64,000 bases of DNA from Antrihabitans stalagmiti. GTDB lineage: Bacteria; Actinomycetota; Actinomycetes; Mycobacteriales; Mycobacteriaceae. A model generated the notes under the pieces. It saw nothing but the letters and a program-made list of their open reading frames with translations, had not been told where the DNA came from and ran no database searches. Positions within the stretch are counted from its first letter, which is position 1, and each line of letters starts with the position of its first letter. Of the stretch, positions 37,437 through 44,361 are shown in pieces. The position numbers were made by a program, and so were the translations under genes. The stretch lies in NCBI RefSeq assembly GCF_016482825.1, contig NZ_JAEMNV010000001.1:1-64000 (forward strand). Reading direction: 5' to 3'.

Positions 37437-37867
37437 GGCAGCAGTGCTCCAAGGTGTTCGGCGCCGAGGGTGAAGATCTGACCGTTGGAGCCACGTGTGG
37501 CTACCAGCAGATCGATGGCAGTGGCGACCGTTGCCGGTTCGACGTTGTCGCCGACGGCGACGAGGACCGAATAGCCGGCGGACTTTCGGCGCTCGAATGC
37601 GAGTGCTCTGGCACCACCGAGGAGGCCGGTCGCGACGGCTGAATCGAGTGGCGCCGCACGTCCGAGGATCGCGTTGGCTTGTACGAGAAACACGACGGGA
37701 GCGTCGGTCAGCGCAGCGGCGCGGCTCAACTCGAATGCCTCTGCCAATTCGTCCTCGGCGTCGCTCCACGCGCCCAATCCTGTTCGCGCTTCGAAGATCA
37801 CACCCTCGTCGGGCCCGATGTCGGTCAACACGGCTGCACGTTCGGAGTCGTGCGTTCGGACTTTCAC
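37433..37867 (-). CDS. Unknown protein between MaoC and SDR
   Basis: The 144-residue protein starts at GTG 37867 inside the MaoC stop (GTGA) and ends 4 bases into the SDR start (ATGA), so it is certainly translated with them. It has alternating strands and helices (AAVLTDIGPDEGVIFEAR, APVVFLVQANA, GYSVLVAVGDN). This resembles the flavodoxin-like N-terminal domain of high-molecular-weight FabG proteins, here as a separate gene before the FabG-like SDR. The assignment is tentative; no cofactor motif is visible. Confidence 0.6.
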   Translation of the reverse strand: MKVRTHDSERAAVLTDIGPDEGVIFEARTGLGAWSDAEDELAEAFELSRAAALTDAPVVFLVQANAILGRAAPLDSAVATGLLGGARALAFERRKSAGYSVLVAVGDNVEPATVATAIDLLVATRGSNGQIFTLGAEHLGALLP

Positions 37868-38316
37868 GCGTGCACCGTCCGCTTCACGATCGACACCATT
37901 TCGCCTTCGTGGACAACCTGGTGGTGCTGGTTGAACACCTCGACTTTTTGCACCATTACCCCGCGATCCGGTTTCGATGTCGGCCTCAGCTCGACGATCT
38001 CGTTGGTTGCGTAGATGGTGTCGCCGATGAGTACCGGACGGACGAATCGCCACCGCCGAATCTCGGCGAACGCCAACAGTGAGTCGGTGAAAACTCCCAG
38101 CCGGCCGCGAAGCCCGGTGACGATCGACAGCACGAGTGCGCCGTGCGCAATTCGGGCGCCGAACTGGCTGTCGCGCATACCTTCGGCATCGGTGTGGAGG
38201 GCGTGGAAATCACCGGATACTCCGCAGAAATTGACGACGTCCGCCTCTGTCACCGTTCGTCGGGGCGTATCGAACCGCATGCCGATCTCGGCATCGTCGA
38301 AACTCAATCCACTCAT
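37864..38316 (-). CDS. MaoC-like enoyl-CoA hydratase
   Basis: The 150-residue hotdog protein carries the hydratase-2 motif VSGDFHALHTDAEGM near 32 (Asp and His as catalytic pair in the D-x4-H pattern) and GARIAHGALVLSIVTG near 57. ATG 38316 has GAAAGGA 6 bases upstream. It is the first gene of a six-gene minus-strand operon (MaoC, unknown, SDR, two dehydrogenases, CMD). A degenerate copy of the CCGAC-NN-GTCGG palindrome lies about 50 bases upstream. Confidence 0.85.
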   Translation of the reverse strand: MSGLSFDDAEIGMRFDTPRRTVTEADVVNFCGVSGDFHALHTDAEGMRDSQFGARIAHGALVLSIVTGLRGRLGVFTDSLLAFAEIRRWRFVRPVLIGDTIYATNEIVELRPTSKPDRGVMVQKVEVFNQHHQVVHEGEMVSIVKRTVHA

Positions 38317-38364
38317 TGGAATCCTTTCTCGAGTAGTTGTTTCGAGCACTGGTGGCGAAACTTA

Positions 38365-38383
38365 ATACCATCTAGTCGGAACG
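38365..38383. promoter_or_regulatory. Operator copy before the MaoC operon
   Basis: ATACCATCTAGTCGGAACG: the right half (CTAGTCGGAACG) is identical to the site at 52606-52624, while the left half is degenerate (CCATC for CCAAC). It is 49 bases upstream of the MaoC start. Confidence 0.5.
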
Positions 38384-38587
38384 TCAAATGTCAACTGCGC
38401 CAACCTGAGTGCGCCGGACGCGTCTCCATGGCGGTCGCCGATTTTCGAATCGAAATGCGTACGGACGCGCTCACCTGCGAATTACGTATTTCTACGCTAG
38501 TGGTCATCCAGCTGACGGGATGAGCTGTATCGACAGGCGCCGGATGCCCGCCGATTCACCAAATGGCGGGCAGCAATAGATGCGGTG

Positions 38588-38599
38588 CCGACTAGTCGG
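38588..38599. promoter_or_regulatory. Operator copy before the LLM operon
   Basis: CCGACTAGTCGG is a perfect 12-base palindrome, 20 bases before the GTG start at 38620 and just ahead of GGAGGA. Repressor bound here would block transcription or occlude the start. Same core as the sites at 38365, 42989 and 52606. Confidence 0.6.
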
Positions 38600-38619
38600 A
38601 ATCTAGTAATGGAGGAATC

Positions 38620-39792
38620 GTGAAGTTGGACCTGCTCTATGCGCTGACCAACCGTTCGGGCGAACTGTCGTGGCACGAGGTCCTGCAGCAGACGCGACGG
38701 CACGCGGTGCTGGCGGACGAGTTGGGTTTCGATCGTATTTGGCTCGGCGAGCACCACTTCGACGTCGACGGCACCGACGCGAGCCCGAACCCGATCATGC
38801 TGGCAACCGATCTCGCGGCACGCACGGAGCGGATCCGGCTCGGAATGGCCGCGGTGTCCTTGACGCTGTGGCACCCGCTGCGCGTAGCGGAGGATTTGGC
38901 GCTGCTGGACCACTTCAGCGGTGGGCGACTCGACGTCGCCTTCGGCCGTGGAATCCTGCCGATCGAGGTGATGAATCTGAACCCTGCAGCGAACCGCTGG
39001 AACGGGAGCGACAACAGTCGCGAGATCTTTGCCGAGAACCTGGAGATCGTCCGCAAAATCTGGACCGAGGATCAGTTCAGTTGGAAGGGTCCGCGCTATA
39101 CCTTCCCGGAGCCGGGAACGAAGTTCATTCATTCACCGGGTGCGCCGATGCCCGATGGCTGGGTGGACGACAACAGCGAACTGGTCGCGTTCGGAATGAC
39201 TCCGAAACCGCTGCAAAAGCCCACCCCGCCGCAATTCGCGGTAACCGAATCCCTCGAAGGCTTCCGCGGTGCGGCCCATACGGAATTGAAGCCCATCACG
39301 TGGTACCCGACCGGACAGGTCCTGCGGAATCTCCTCGACGTCTATCGCGCCGAGCGCGAGGCAGTCACCGGGCACGCACCAGCGCTAGGGGAGGACGTCG
39401 GCGTCCTTCGGTTGACCTACGTTGCGGACACGGACGAGGAGGCGCGTCGAATCACCGAGGCGAGCGTCGTCGAATTCTTCGAACTTGTCTGCCGAGTAAG
39501 GGGAATCGGAGTCTGGCTCGACGCCGACGAGGATCCAGCCGATCCTCGCTACCGCGCAATGGATCCATTCGATCTGTTGATGGAGCGTGACCACCTGATG
39601 ATCGGTTCGCCACAGAGCGTCTCCGAGCGGATGTGCAGGCTGAGCCGATCCCACGGCATCCAGAACTGGCTCGTGCAGATGGGCTTCCCCGGCGTCGCGC
39701 ACTCCGACGTCGACCGGTCCCTCGAGCTTTTTGCCAGCGGCGTCATGCCCGAGCTACGCAAGATCGCACCCGCGACGCTTGCGACACGCTGA
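38620..39792 (+). CDS. LLM-class flavin monooxygenase 1
   Basis: The 390-residue protein belongs to the bacterial luciferase-like family: LADELGFDRIWLGEHHF near 31, TERIRLGMAAVSLTLWHP near 71 and FSGGRLDVAFGRG near 101 are the usual TIM-barrel strands, and the C-terminus has HLMIGSPQSVSERM. Such enzymes use reduced FMN from a separate reductase and O2 to oxygenate or cleave substrates. GTG 38620 has GGAGGA 6 bases upstream. It heads an operon with two flavin reductases (41898, 42398). A 60-residue insertion near 170-210 may shape substrate choice. Confidence 0.85.
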   Translation: MKLDLLYALTNRSGELSWHEVLQQTRRHAVLADELGFDRIWLGEHHFDVDGTDASPNPIMLATDLAARTERIRLGMAAVSLTLWHPLRVAEDLALLDHFSGGRLDVAFGRGILPIEVMNLNPAANRWNGSDNSREIFAENLEIVRKIWTEDQFSWKGPRYTFPEPGTKFIHSPGAPMPDGWVDDNSELVAFGMTPKPLQKPTPPQFAVTESLEGFRGAAHTELKPITWYPTGQVLRNLLDVYRAEREAVTGHAPALGEDVGVLRLTYVADTDEEARRITEASVVEFFELVCRVRGIGVWLDADEDPADPRYRAMDPFDLLMERDHLMIGSPQSVSERMCRLSRSHGIQNWLVQMGFPGVAHSDVDRSLELFASGVMPELRKIAPATLATR

Positions 39793-39821
39793 ATTCTGTT
39801 CGGCGCGAGAAGGAGTCGACG

Positions 39822-40670
39822 ATGGCGGATAGAACGTTCACCGACTGGCACACGCACATCTACTTGCCCGAGCACCTCGGACCGGTCTGGACCGATCGAG
39901 GTACCGAGCTCGTCGGCCGTCCCGGATTCGGTGCGGCAGATCTGGCCGAACACAGCCGCGTGATGGCGACGTCGGGTGTCGAGAAGTTTCTGATCATCGG
40001 GTTGCAGGTCGCGCGTATCGGGATGTTCGTACCGAACGAATTCGTCGGCGAGTATCTGGCCGACAACCGCGATCGTGCAATCGCAGTCGGCAGTGTCGAC
40101 CCAACCCAGCCCGATGCAGCGGACCAACTGCGACTTGCGGTGCGCGAGTACGGCTTGCACGGAGTCAAGTTGTCGCCGCCCTACCAGGGCTTCCACCCAC
40201 ATTCCGACGAGGCATACGCGGTGTATCGGGCGGCGGCAGATCTCGGCATCTTCCTGATGTTCCACCAGGCGAGCGTCTTCGCGCCGGACGGGTTCAACGA
40301 ATTCGCGAGTCCGACTCTGCTGGACAAGGTTGCGCGCGAATTCCGGGACACGAACCTGCTGCTCGCTCATTTCGGCAAGCCATGGATGAACGAGTGTGTC
40401 GAGTTGATGATGAAGAACCGCAACGTTTTTGCGGATGTGTCGACGCTGCCGATCAAGACCTGGCAGATGTACAACGGACTACGGTTGGCGATAGAGGGGC
40501 ACGTGACGGATCGCCTCGTCTTCGGTTCGGACTTCCCGTCCTTCGACCCGAGGGAAGCAGCCGAGGATTTCCTCGCCATCTCCGATCTCGCTATGCCCCT
40601 ACCCATTCCGCGCCCGGTTGTCGAAGACATCCTCTACAACCGGTCGTTCGATCTGATCGTGAACACATGA
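39822..40670 (+). CDS. Amidohydrolase-2 family metal-dependent hydrolase
   Basis: The 282-residue protein shows the metal-binding DWHTH near residue 8, a lone His in LMFHQAS near 144, LLLAHFGKPW near 181 and the catalytic Asp in FGSDFPS near 231. This is the ACMSD-like Amidohydrolase_2 group, which includes decarboxylases and C-N or C-C hydrolases. In this operon it may cleave the oxygenated product of the LLM enzyme; that is inference. ATG 39822 has AGAAGGAG 7-8 bases upstream. It overlaps or abuts the RidA reading frame at its 3' end. Confidence 0.82.
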   Translation: MADRTFTDWHTHIYLPEHLGPVWTDRGTELVGRPGFGAADLAEHSRVMATSGVEKFLIIGLQVARIGMFVPNEFVGEYLADNRDRAIAVGSVDPTQPDAADQLRLAVREYGLHGVKLSPPYQGFHPHSDEAYAVYRAAADLGIFLMFHQASVFAPDGFNEFASPTLLDKVAREFRDTNLLLAHFGKPWMNECVELMMKNRNVFADVSTLPIKTWQMYNGLRLAIEGHVTDRLVFGSDFPSFDPREAAEDFLAISDLAMPLPIPRPVVEDILYNRSFDLIVNT

Positions 40671-40699
40671 CCGATCGTGAACACCTGAAGGAGACCCAC

Positions 40700-41095
40700 G
40701 TGATCGACTACCTCAACCCGCCCGCGATCGGCGATTTCGCCCGCGTCGGATTGTCTTCCGGCACAGCGACCGACGTGCTTGTGTACGCGGCCGGCCTCGC
40801 TATGGATCCCGACACGATGCGTCGACGCGACGATGCCACGACGATCGCGGACGAAACCCGGATCTGTCTTGCCAACATCGCCACCATCCTTGCCGAGGCG
40901 GGGGTCACTCTGCGCGAGGTCGTCAAGACGACCTGCTATCTCCGCGACGACGCCTATCGAGGGGAGTTCATCGAGGCCTACCGTGCCGCCTTCGGTGAGG
41001 GGCCGTATCCGGCTCGTTCGACGTTCGTCCTCGGTATCGCGTCGGACCTCCGTGTGCAGATCGAGGCCGTCGCGGTCCGGTCGACCTCGAGCTGA
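40700..41095 (+). CDS. RidA/YjgF-family protein 1
   Basis: The 131-residue protein has the RidA pattern: VLVYAAGLAMDPDT near 24, LANIATILAEAGVTLREVVKTTCYL (in part) near 57, and ARSTFVLGIA near 108 including the conserved Arg. RidA proteins hydrolyse reactive enamines/imines; RutC is the family member in pyrimidine ring breakdown. GTG 40700 has AAGGAG 6 bases upstream and aligns with the paralogue's start; ATG 40667, overlapping the amidohydrolase stop, is an alternative. Paralogous to the gene at 43945. Confidence 0.85.
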   Translation: MIDYLNPPAIGDFARVGLSSGTATDVLVYAAGLAMDPDTMRRRDDATTIADETRICLANIATILAEAGVTLREVVKTTCYLRDDAYRGEFIEAYRAAFGEGPYPARSTFVLGIASDLRVQIEAVAVRSTSS

Positions 41096-41097
41096 TC

Positions 41098-41901
41098 ATG
41101 GCAACACCGACGGATACTCCCAAGGTTCGGATCGAGTGCCGCGCAGACGGGGTGCGGGTTCTTCTGCTCGACGACCCTGCCAAGCGAAACGCGATCGGTC
41201 CCGCCATGCGCGAGGAACTGAATGCTGCCGCAACACAATTGGGGCAGGATGCCGCTGCTCGCTGTCTCGTCGTCACGGGCTCCGGTTCGTCGTTCTGTGC
41301 GGGCGCGGACCTGGTTGCGCTGTTCGATGTCGATGGTGCGTCGCCGTCGGAGATCCGCGCACGCCAACTGTCGTACTACGAGAGCTTCCTTTGGCTGCGC
41401 GAACTCCCGTATCCGACAGTCGCAGCGGTCAACGGACACGCGATCGGTGCGGGTATGAACGTGGCGCTGGCGTGCGACATCGTCGTCGCAGGACCCAATT
41501 CCACGTTCGGCGCAAGCTTCGCGAAACTCGGTCTCCATCCCGGTGGGGGAGCCACTTCGTTTCTGACGCACCGGATCGGTGCGGGGCGCGCCTTGCGGGC
41601 GCTGCTACTCGGACTCACCTTCGACGGCGCGGAGGCCCACACACAGGGACTCGCCGATGTGTTTGCTGCCGACCCGCAGGCTGCCGCGCTCGCCATCGCT
41701 ACCGACATAGTCGCCTTGGAACCGTCACTCGCTCGAGACATCAAGCGCTCGGTGGCCGTCGCCGCAAGTAGTCCTTTCGCTGTGTCGGTCGGCTTCGAGT
41801 CGTGGGCGCAGGCAGCAAGTTCGTTCAACCCTGGTGTGCGGGACGCCATCCGCGCCGCAGGACGCTCGACCAGACCTCTCGCGAAGGAGAATTCACGATG
41901 A
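41098..41901 (+). CDS. Crotonase-family protein lacking both hydratase glutamates
   Basis: The 267-residue protein has a crotonase fold: DDPAKRNAIGPAM near 24, oxyanion-hole GSGSSFCAGADL near 61 and HAIGAGMNVALACD near 115. The two catalytic Glu of enoyl-CoA hydratase (E144 and E164 in the rat enzyme) are replaced by Asn121 and Phe141 in my alignment. It may therefore be an isomerase, thioester hydrolase or C-C lyase acting on a CoA ester rather than a hydratase. ATG 41098 is 2 bases after the RidA stop; its own stop overlaps the flavin reductase start. Confidence 0.8.
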   Translation: MATPTDTPKVRIECRADGVRVLLLDDPAKRNAIGPAMREELNAAATQLGQDAAARCLVVTGSGSSFCAGADLVALFDVDGASPSEIRARQLSYYESFLWLRELPYPTVAAVNGHAIGAGMNVALACDIVVAGPNSTFGASFAKLGLHPGGGATSFLTHRIGAGRALRALLLGLTFDGAEAHTQGLADVFAADPQAAALAIATDIVALEPSLARDIKRSVAVAASSPFAVSVGFESWAQAASSFNPGVRDAIRAAGRSTRPLAKENSR

Positions 41902-42398
41902 TCGACAAGACGATCGACAAGGACACATTCAAAAAGATAATGGCGTGCGCGCCCGGACCCGCGACCATCGTGACCGCGACCGGCGCCGATGATCGACCAC
42001 AGGGGCTGACGGTGTCGGCAGTGTGTTCGGTGTCGTTGGACCCGCCGTTGGTGCTCGCGTGCCTCGATCTCGGCTCCAACACTTTGCAGGCGGTGCGTTC
42101 GAGTGGTGCCTTCACGGTGAACTATATCGCGAGTGGCCGTGAGCACGTGGCGCTCGACTTCGCGGTCAAGTCCGACTCGAAGTTCGACGGTCACAGGTGG
42201 TCTGCACCGGTGGGCGTGGCGGGCGGGCCGATACTCGACGAGCACAGTGCCGCCTTTGCCGTCTGCAGGGTCGAGCAACTCGTCGACGCGGGGGACCATG
42301 TGATCGTCGTCGGCGCAGTCGTCGACGGTCAGGCAAGCGACGACTGCCACGCGCTCGCGTACGCACGTCGGGCCTTCTTCACCGCTGCGGGCGTCTGA
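41898..42398 (+). CDS. Flavin reductase (RutF/HpaC-like)
   Basis: The 166-residue protein carries the flavin reductase domain: PGPATIVTATGADDRPQGLTV (in part) near 19, SVCSVSLDPPLVLACLD near 42 and FTVNYIASGREHVA near 73. It should reduce FMN with NAD(P)H and feed the LLM monooxygenases, as RutF feeds RutA. ATG 41898 overlaps the crotonase stop (ATGA), with AAGGAG upstream. It shares one base with the next gene. Confidence 0.85.
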   Translation: MIDKTIDKDTFKKIMACAPGPATIVTATGADDRPQGLTVSAVCSVSLDPPLVLACLDLGSNTLQAVRSSGAFTVNYIASGREHVALDFAVKSDSKFDGHRWSAPVGVAGGPILDEHSAAFAVCRVEQLVDAGDHVIVVGAVVDGQASDDCHALAYARRAFFTAAGV

Positions 42399-42937
42399 TG
42401 CCGAGGACGCCCGTGGTCGGCGTCGTCGTCGGAAATCCGCGGCTGGGGTCACGGACGACAACCGTTGCTCTGGAGGTCGCAGACCAGGTGGCATCCGCTC
42501 TGTCGGGCAGCGTCGGAAAGGTCGTCGAACTAGCGGATCATGCAGCGTCAGTGCATGATCCCGATGCGACCGAGGTGCAGAACGACCTCGAGTCGTTGCG
42601 CACAGTGCAGGTACTCGTCGTTGCCTCGCCAACCTACAAGGCGACCTACACCGGACTGCTGAAGTCGTTTGTGGACCGCTACGGCGCGGGTGCACTCGAC
42701 GGTGTCGTGGCGATCCCGGTGATGGTCGGCGGTGCGCCACAACATGCTCTTGCCTGCGAAGTGCATTTGCGTCCCCTCCTTGTCGAACTCGGCGCGGTTG
42801 TTCCGACTCGTGGTTTGTTCGTCTTGGAGGCGGAGCTCAGTCGGCTCCCGGACGTGGTCGGCGACTGGCTCTCGGGCGGAGCAGAAGCACTGCGATCGAA
42901 TCAGCGAACTGCCCAGCCATGCCGGCAAGTTGGCTAG
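42398..42937 (+). CDS. NADPH-dependent FMN reductase (flavodoxin-like)
   Basis: The 179-residue protein begins VVGVVVGNPRLGSRTTTVAL, the phosphate-binding loop of SsuE/MsuE-type FMN reductases, and has VASPTYKATYTGLLKSFVDRY (in part) near 75. It is a second potential source of reduced FMN in the same operon. ATG 42398 overlaps the flavin reductase stop by one base. It is the last gene of the operon; the next gene is a separately controlled TetR regulator. Confidence 0.85.
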   Translation: MPRTPVVGVVVGNPRLGSRTTTVALEVADQVASALSGSVGKVVELADHAASVHDPDATEVQNDLESLRTVQVLVVASPTYKATYTGLLKSFVDRYGAGALDGVVAIPVMVGGAPQHALACEVHLRPLLVELGAVVPTRGLFVLEAELSRLPDVVGDWLSGGAEALRSNQRTAQPCRQVG

Positions 42938-42988
42938 GTAGCATAAAGCTAAGGCGCACAATGGTTTACCTAGCCCAGCACTCCTCAT

Positions 42989-43008
42989 CCTACCGACTCG
43001 TCGGTAGG
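42989..43008. promoter_or_regulatory. Operator copy before the TetR gene
   Basis: CCTACCGACTCGTCGGTAGG has 9-base inverted arms (CCTACCGAC / GTCGGTAGG) around a 2-base centre and contains the shared CCGAC-NN-GTCGG core. It is 62 bases before the preferred start of the TetR gene, so autoregulation is likely. It is the most symmetric copy in the window. Confidence 0.65.
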
Positions 43009-43070
43009 TCCGCGTATATTCGTCGCACGTGAGTGTGCGTTATCGAGCCGTGGTGCAGAGAGGTGAACGG

Positions 43071-43718
43071 GTGGTACCACCGAAGAAATCGAGCAGCCGA
43101 CCCGACGGGCGTCGGGTTCGCGACCCCGACGGTGCACGGCGCGCGCTGCTGAAGAGTGCAGTCGGGCTGTTCGAGCAAAACGGCTACGCGGCAACGTCGG
43201 TCCAGAGCATCGTCGACGACGCCGAACTGACGAAAGGTGCGTTCTACCACCACTTCGCCAGCAAAGAAGACCTGCTTCGCCGGGTCCACGACGAGTTCAT
43301 CAACTATCAACTCGGCCGCGCGCGCCAGGTTCTTGCCGACACACAGCAGAGCACCGACGAGACGCTTCGGCGATTGATCAGCGAAGCACTCCTGGAGCCG
43401 ATGTCGATCTACAAGTCGGAGATCACCGTGTTCCTGCAGGAGAGGCGCTTTCTGTCCGGCGACGTCTTCGCCGAGATCCAGCGCAAGCGCGACGAATTCG
43501 AGCATTGTTTCGTCGAGGTCATCGACCGCGGAATGCGTGAGGGAGTATTCCGCAAAGTCGGCGCTGCGCGGTTGGTTGCGTTCGGGATCATCGGCATGGG
43601 CGCGTGGACGCACGTGTGGCTCGATCTCGGCGGCTCCGTCACTCCCAAGGAGCTCGGCAACATCTACGCGGACATTCTGCTGGAGGGGCTCGTGGAACCG
43701 ACGGCCAAATCCGGATAG
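43071..43718 (+). CDS. TetR-family regulator of the catabolic cluster
   Basis: The 215-residue protein has a TetR_N helix-turn-helix (NGYAATSVQSIVDDAELTKG in part, then GAFYHHFASKEDLL, about 36-66) and a C-terminal helical ligand domain. GTG 43071 is preferred because GAGAGGTGA lies just upstream; GTG 43029 would add 14 residues. The palindrome at 42989 and its relatives before three other operons make this the best candidate regulator of the cluster. It is followed by a strong hairpin terminator. Confidence 0.87.
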   Translation: MVPPKKSSSRPDGRRVRDPDGARRALLKSAVGLFEQNGYAATSVQSIVDDAELTKGAFYHHFASKEDLLRRVHDEFINYQLGRARQVLADTQQSTDETLRRLISEALLEPMSIYKSEITVFLQERRFLSGDVFAEIQRKRDEFEHCFVEVIDRGMREGVFRKVGAARLVAFGIIGMGAWTHVWLDLGGSVTPKELGNIYADILLEGLVEPTAKSG

Positions 43719-43732
43719 CAGCAACGAATCAC

Positions 43733-43778
43733 ACTGTGCGCGGTTGGCGAGTCCTTCGACTCCCCAACCGCGCACAGT
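43733..43778 (+). terminator. Long hairpin terminator after tetR
   Basis: ACTGTGCGCGGTTGG (43733-43747) pairs perfectly with 43764-43778; after a C/C mismatch a 5-base stem GAGTC/GACTC closes a CTTC tetraloop. No T-run follows, as is common for actinobacterial terminators. It separates the regulator from the RidA-Amt operon. Confidence 0.75.
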
Positions 43779-43944
43779 CGTCTTCGGGGCCGGAGACAAG
43801 GGCGCGTACGAGCGCGAATACGTAGTAGATACGTAGTTTCCTGCTCGCGCCGCCTCTGCTGCACGTGGATTCTGGTGTGACGGCTGCCACTTCGCACGAT
43901 ATGGGCACGCCGGCAACGCATCTCACTGTAGGAGAGAGAAAACT

Positions 43945-44334
43945 GTGCCCGAATATCTGAATCCGTGGAACCTGCCGTACCCCCGATACGGAATGACTCC
44001 CGGCGTTGCAACGGACGATTTCGTCTTCGCCGGCGGTATGGCGCTCGACCTCGAAACTGTAAGGCGCAAGCCCGAAGCCGACACGATCGCCGCCGAAACC
44101 AAGATCGCGCTCGACGAGATTCGTGGCCTGCTCGAAGCAGCGGGAAGCAGTCTCCGCGATGTGGTCAAGACGACGTGCTACCTGAGCGACGACTCGTACC
44201 GCAAGGAGTTCTGGGAGGCGTACACCGAGGTCTTCTCGCCAGGGCCGTTTCCCGCGCGCACCACGTTCGTCGTTGGTATCGCAGGCGATTGCCGGGTCGA
44301 AATCGACGCCATCGCTCGTCGACCGAAGCAGTAG
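43945..44334 (+). CDS. RidA/YjgF-family protein 2
   Basis: The 129-residue protein is a clear paralogue of the one at 40700 (shared YLNP, AGLLEAAGSSLRDVVKTTCYL pattern in part, ARTTFVVGIAGDCRVEIDAI). The conserved Arg in FPARTTFVVGIA near 105 is the carboxylate-binding residue of the family. GTG 43945 follows GGAGAGAGAAAACT. It opens an operon with an Amt-like transporter, a RutA-like monooxygenase and an aldehyde dehydrogenase. Confidence 0.87.
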   Translation: MPEYLNPWNLPYPRYGMTPGVATDDFVFAGGMALDLETVRRKPEADTIAAETKIALDEIRGLLEAAGSSLRDVVKTTCYLSDDSYRKEFWEAYTEVFSPGPFPARTTFVVGIAGDCRVEIDAIARRPKQ

Positions 44335-44361
44335 CCACCGCACCCACGGAAAGGACCGCAA

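Larger units (their letters stand above)
38317..38619. promoter_or_regulatory. Divergent control region of the catabolic cluster
   Basis: The 303 bases between the divergent MaoC and LLM operons contain two copies of the shared palindrome, one close to each start (38365-38383 and 38588-38599). No gene is visible inside. This arrangement fits a single regulator controlling both operons. Confidence 0.6.

Noticed and set aside
40667-40699. Start of RidA 1 at ATG 40667 overlapping the amidohydrolase stop
   Set aside because: GTG 40700 has a full AAGGAG at proper distance and aligns with the start of the paralogue at 43945; the longer start remains possible.
41376-42740. 454-codon minus-strand frame opposite crotonase and flavin reductases
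   Set aside because: Antisense to an operon with 4-base overlaps and clear families; Arg-rich low-complexity product.
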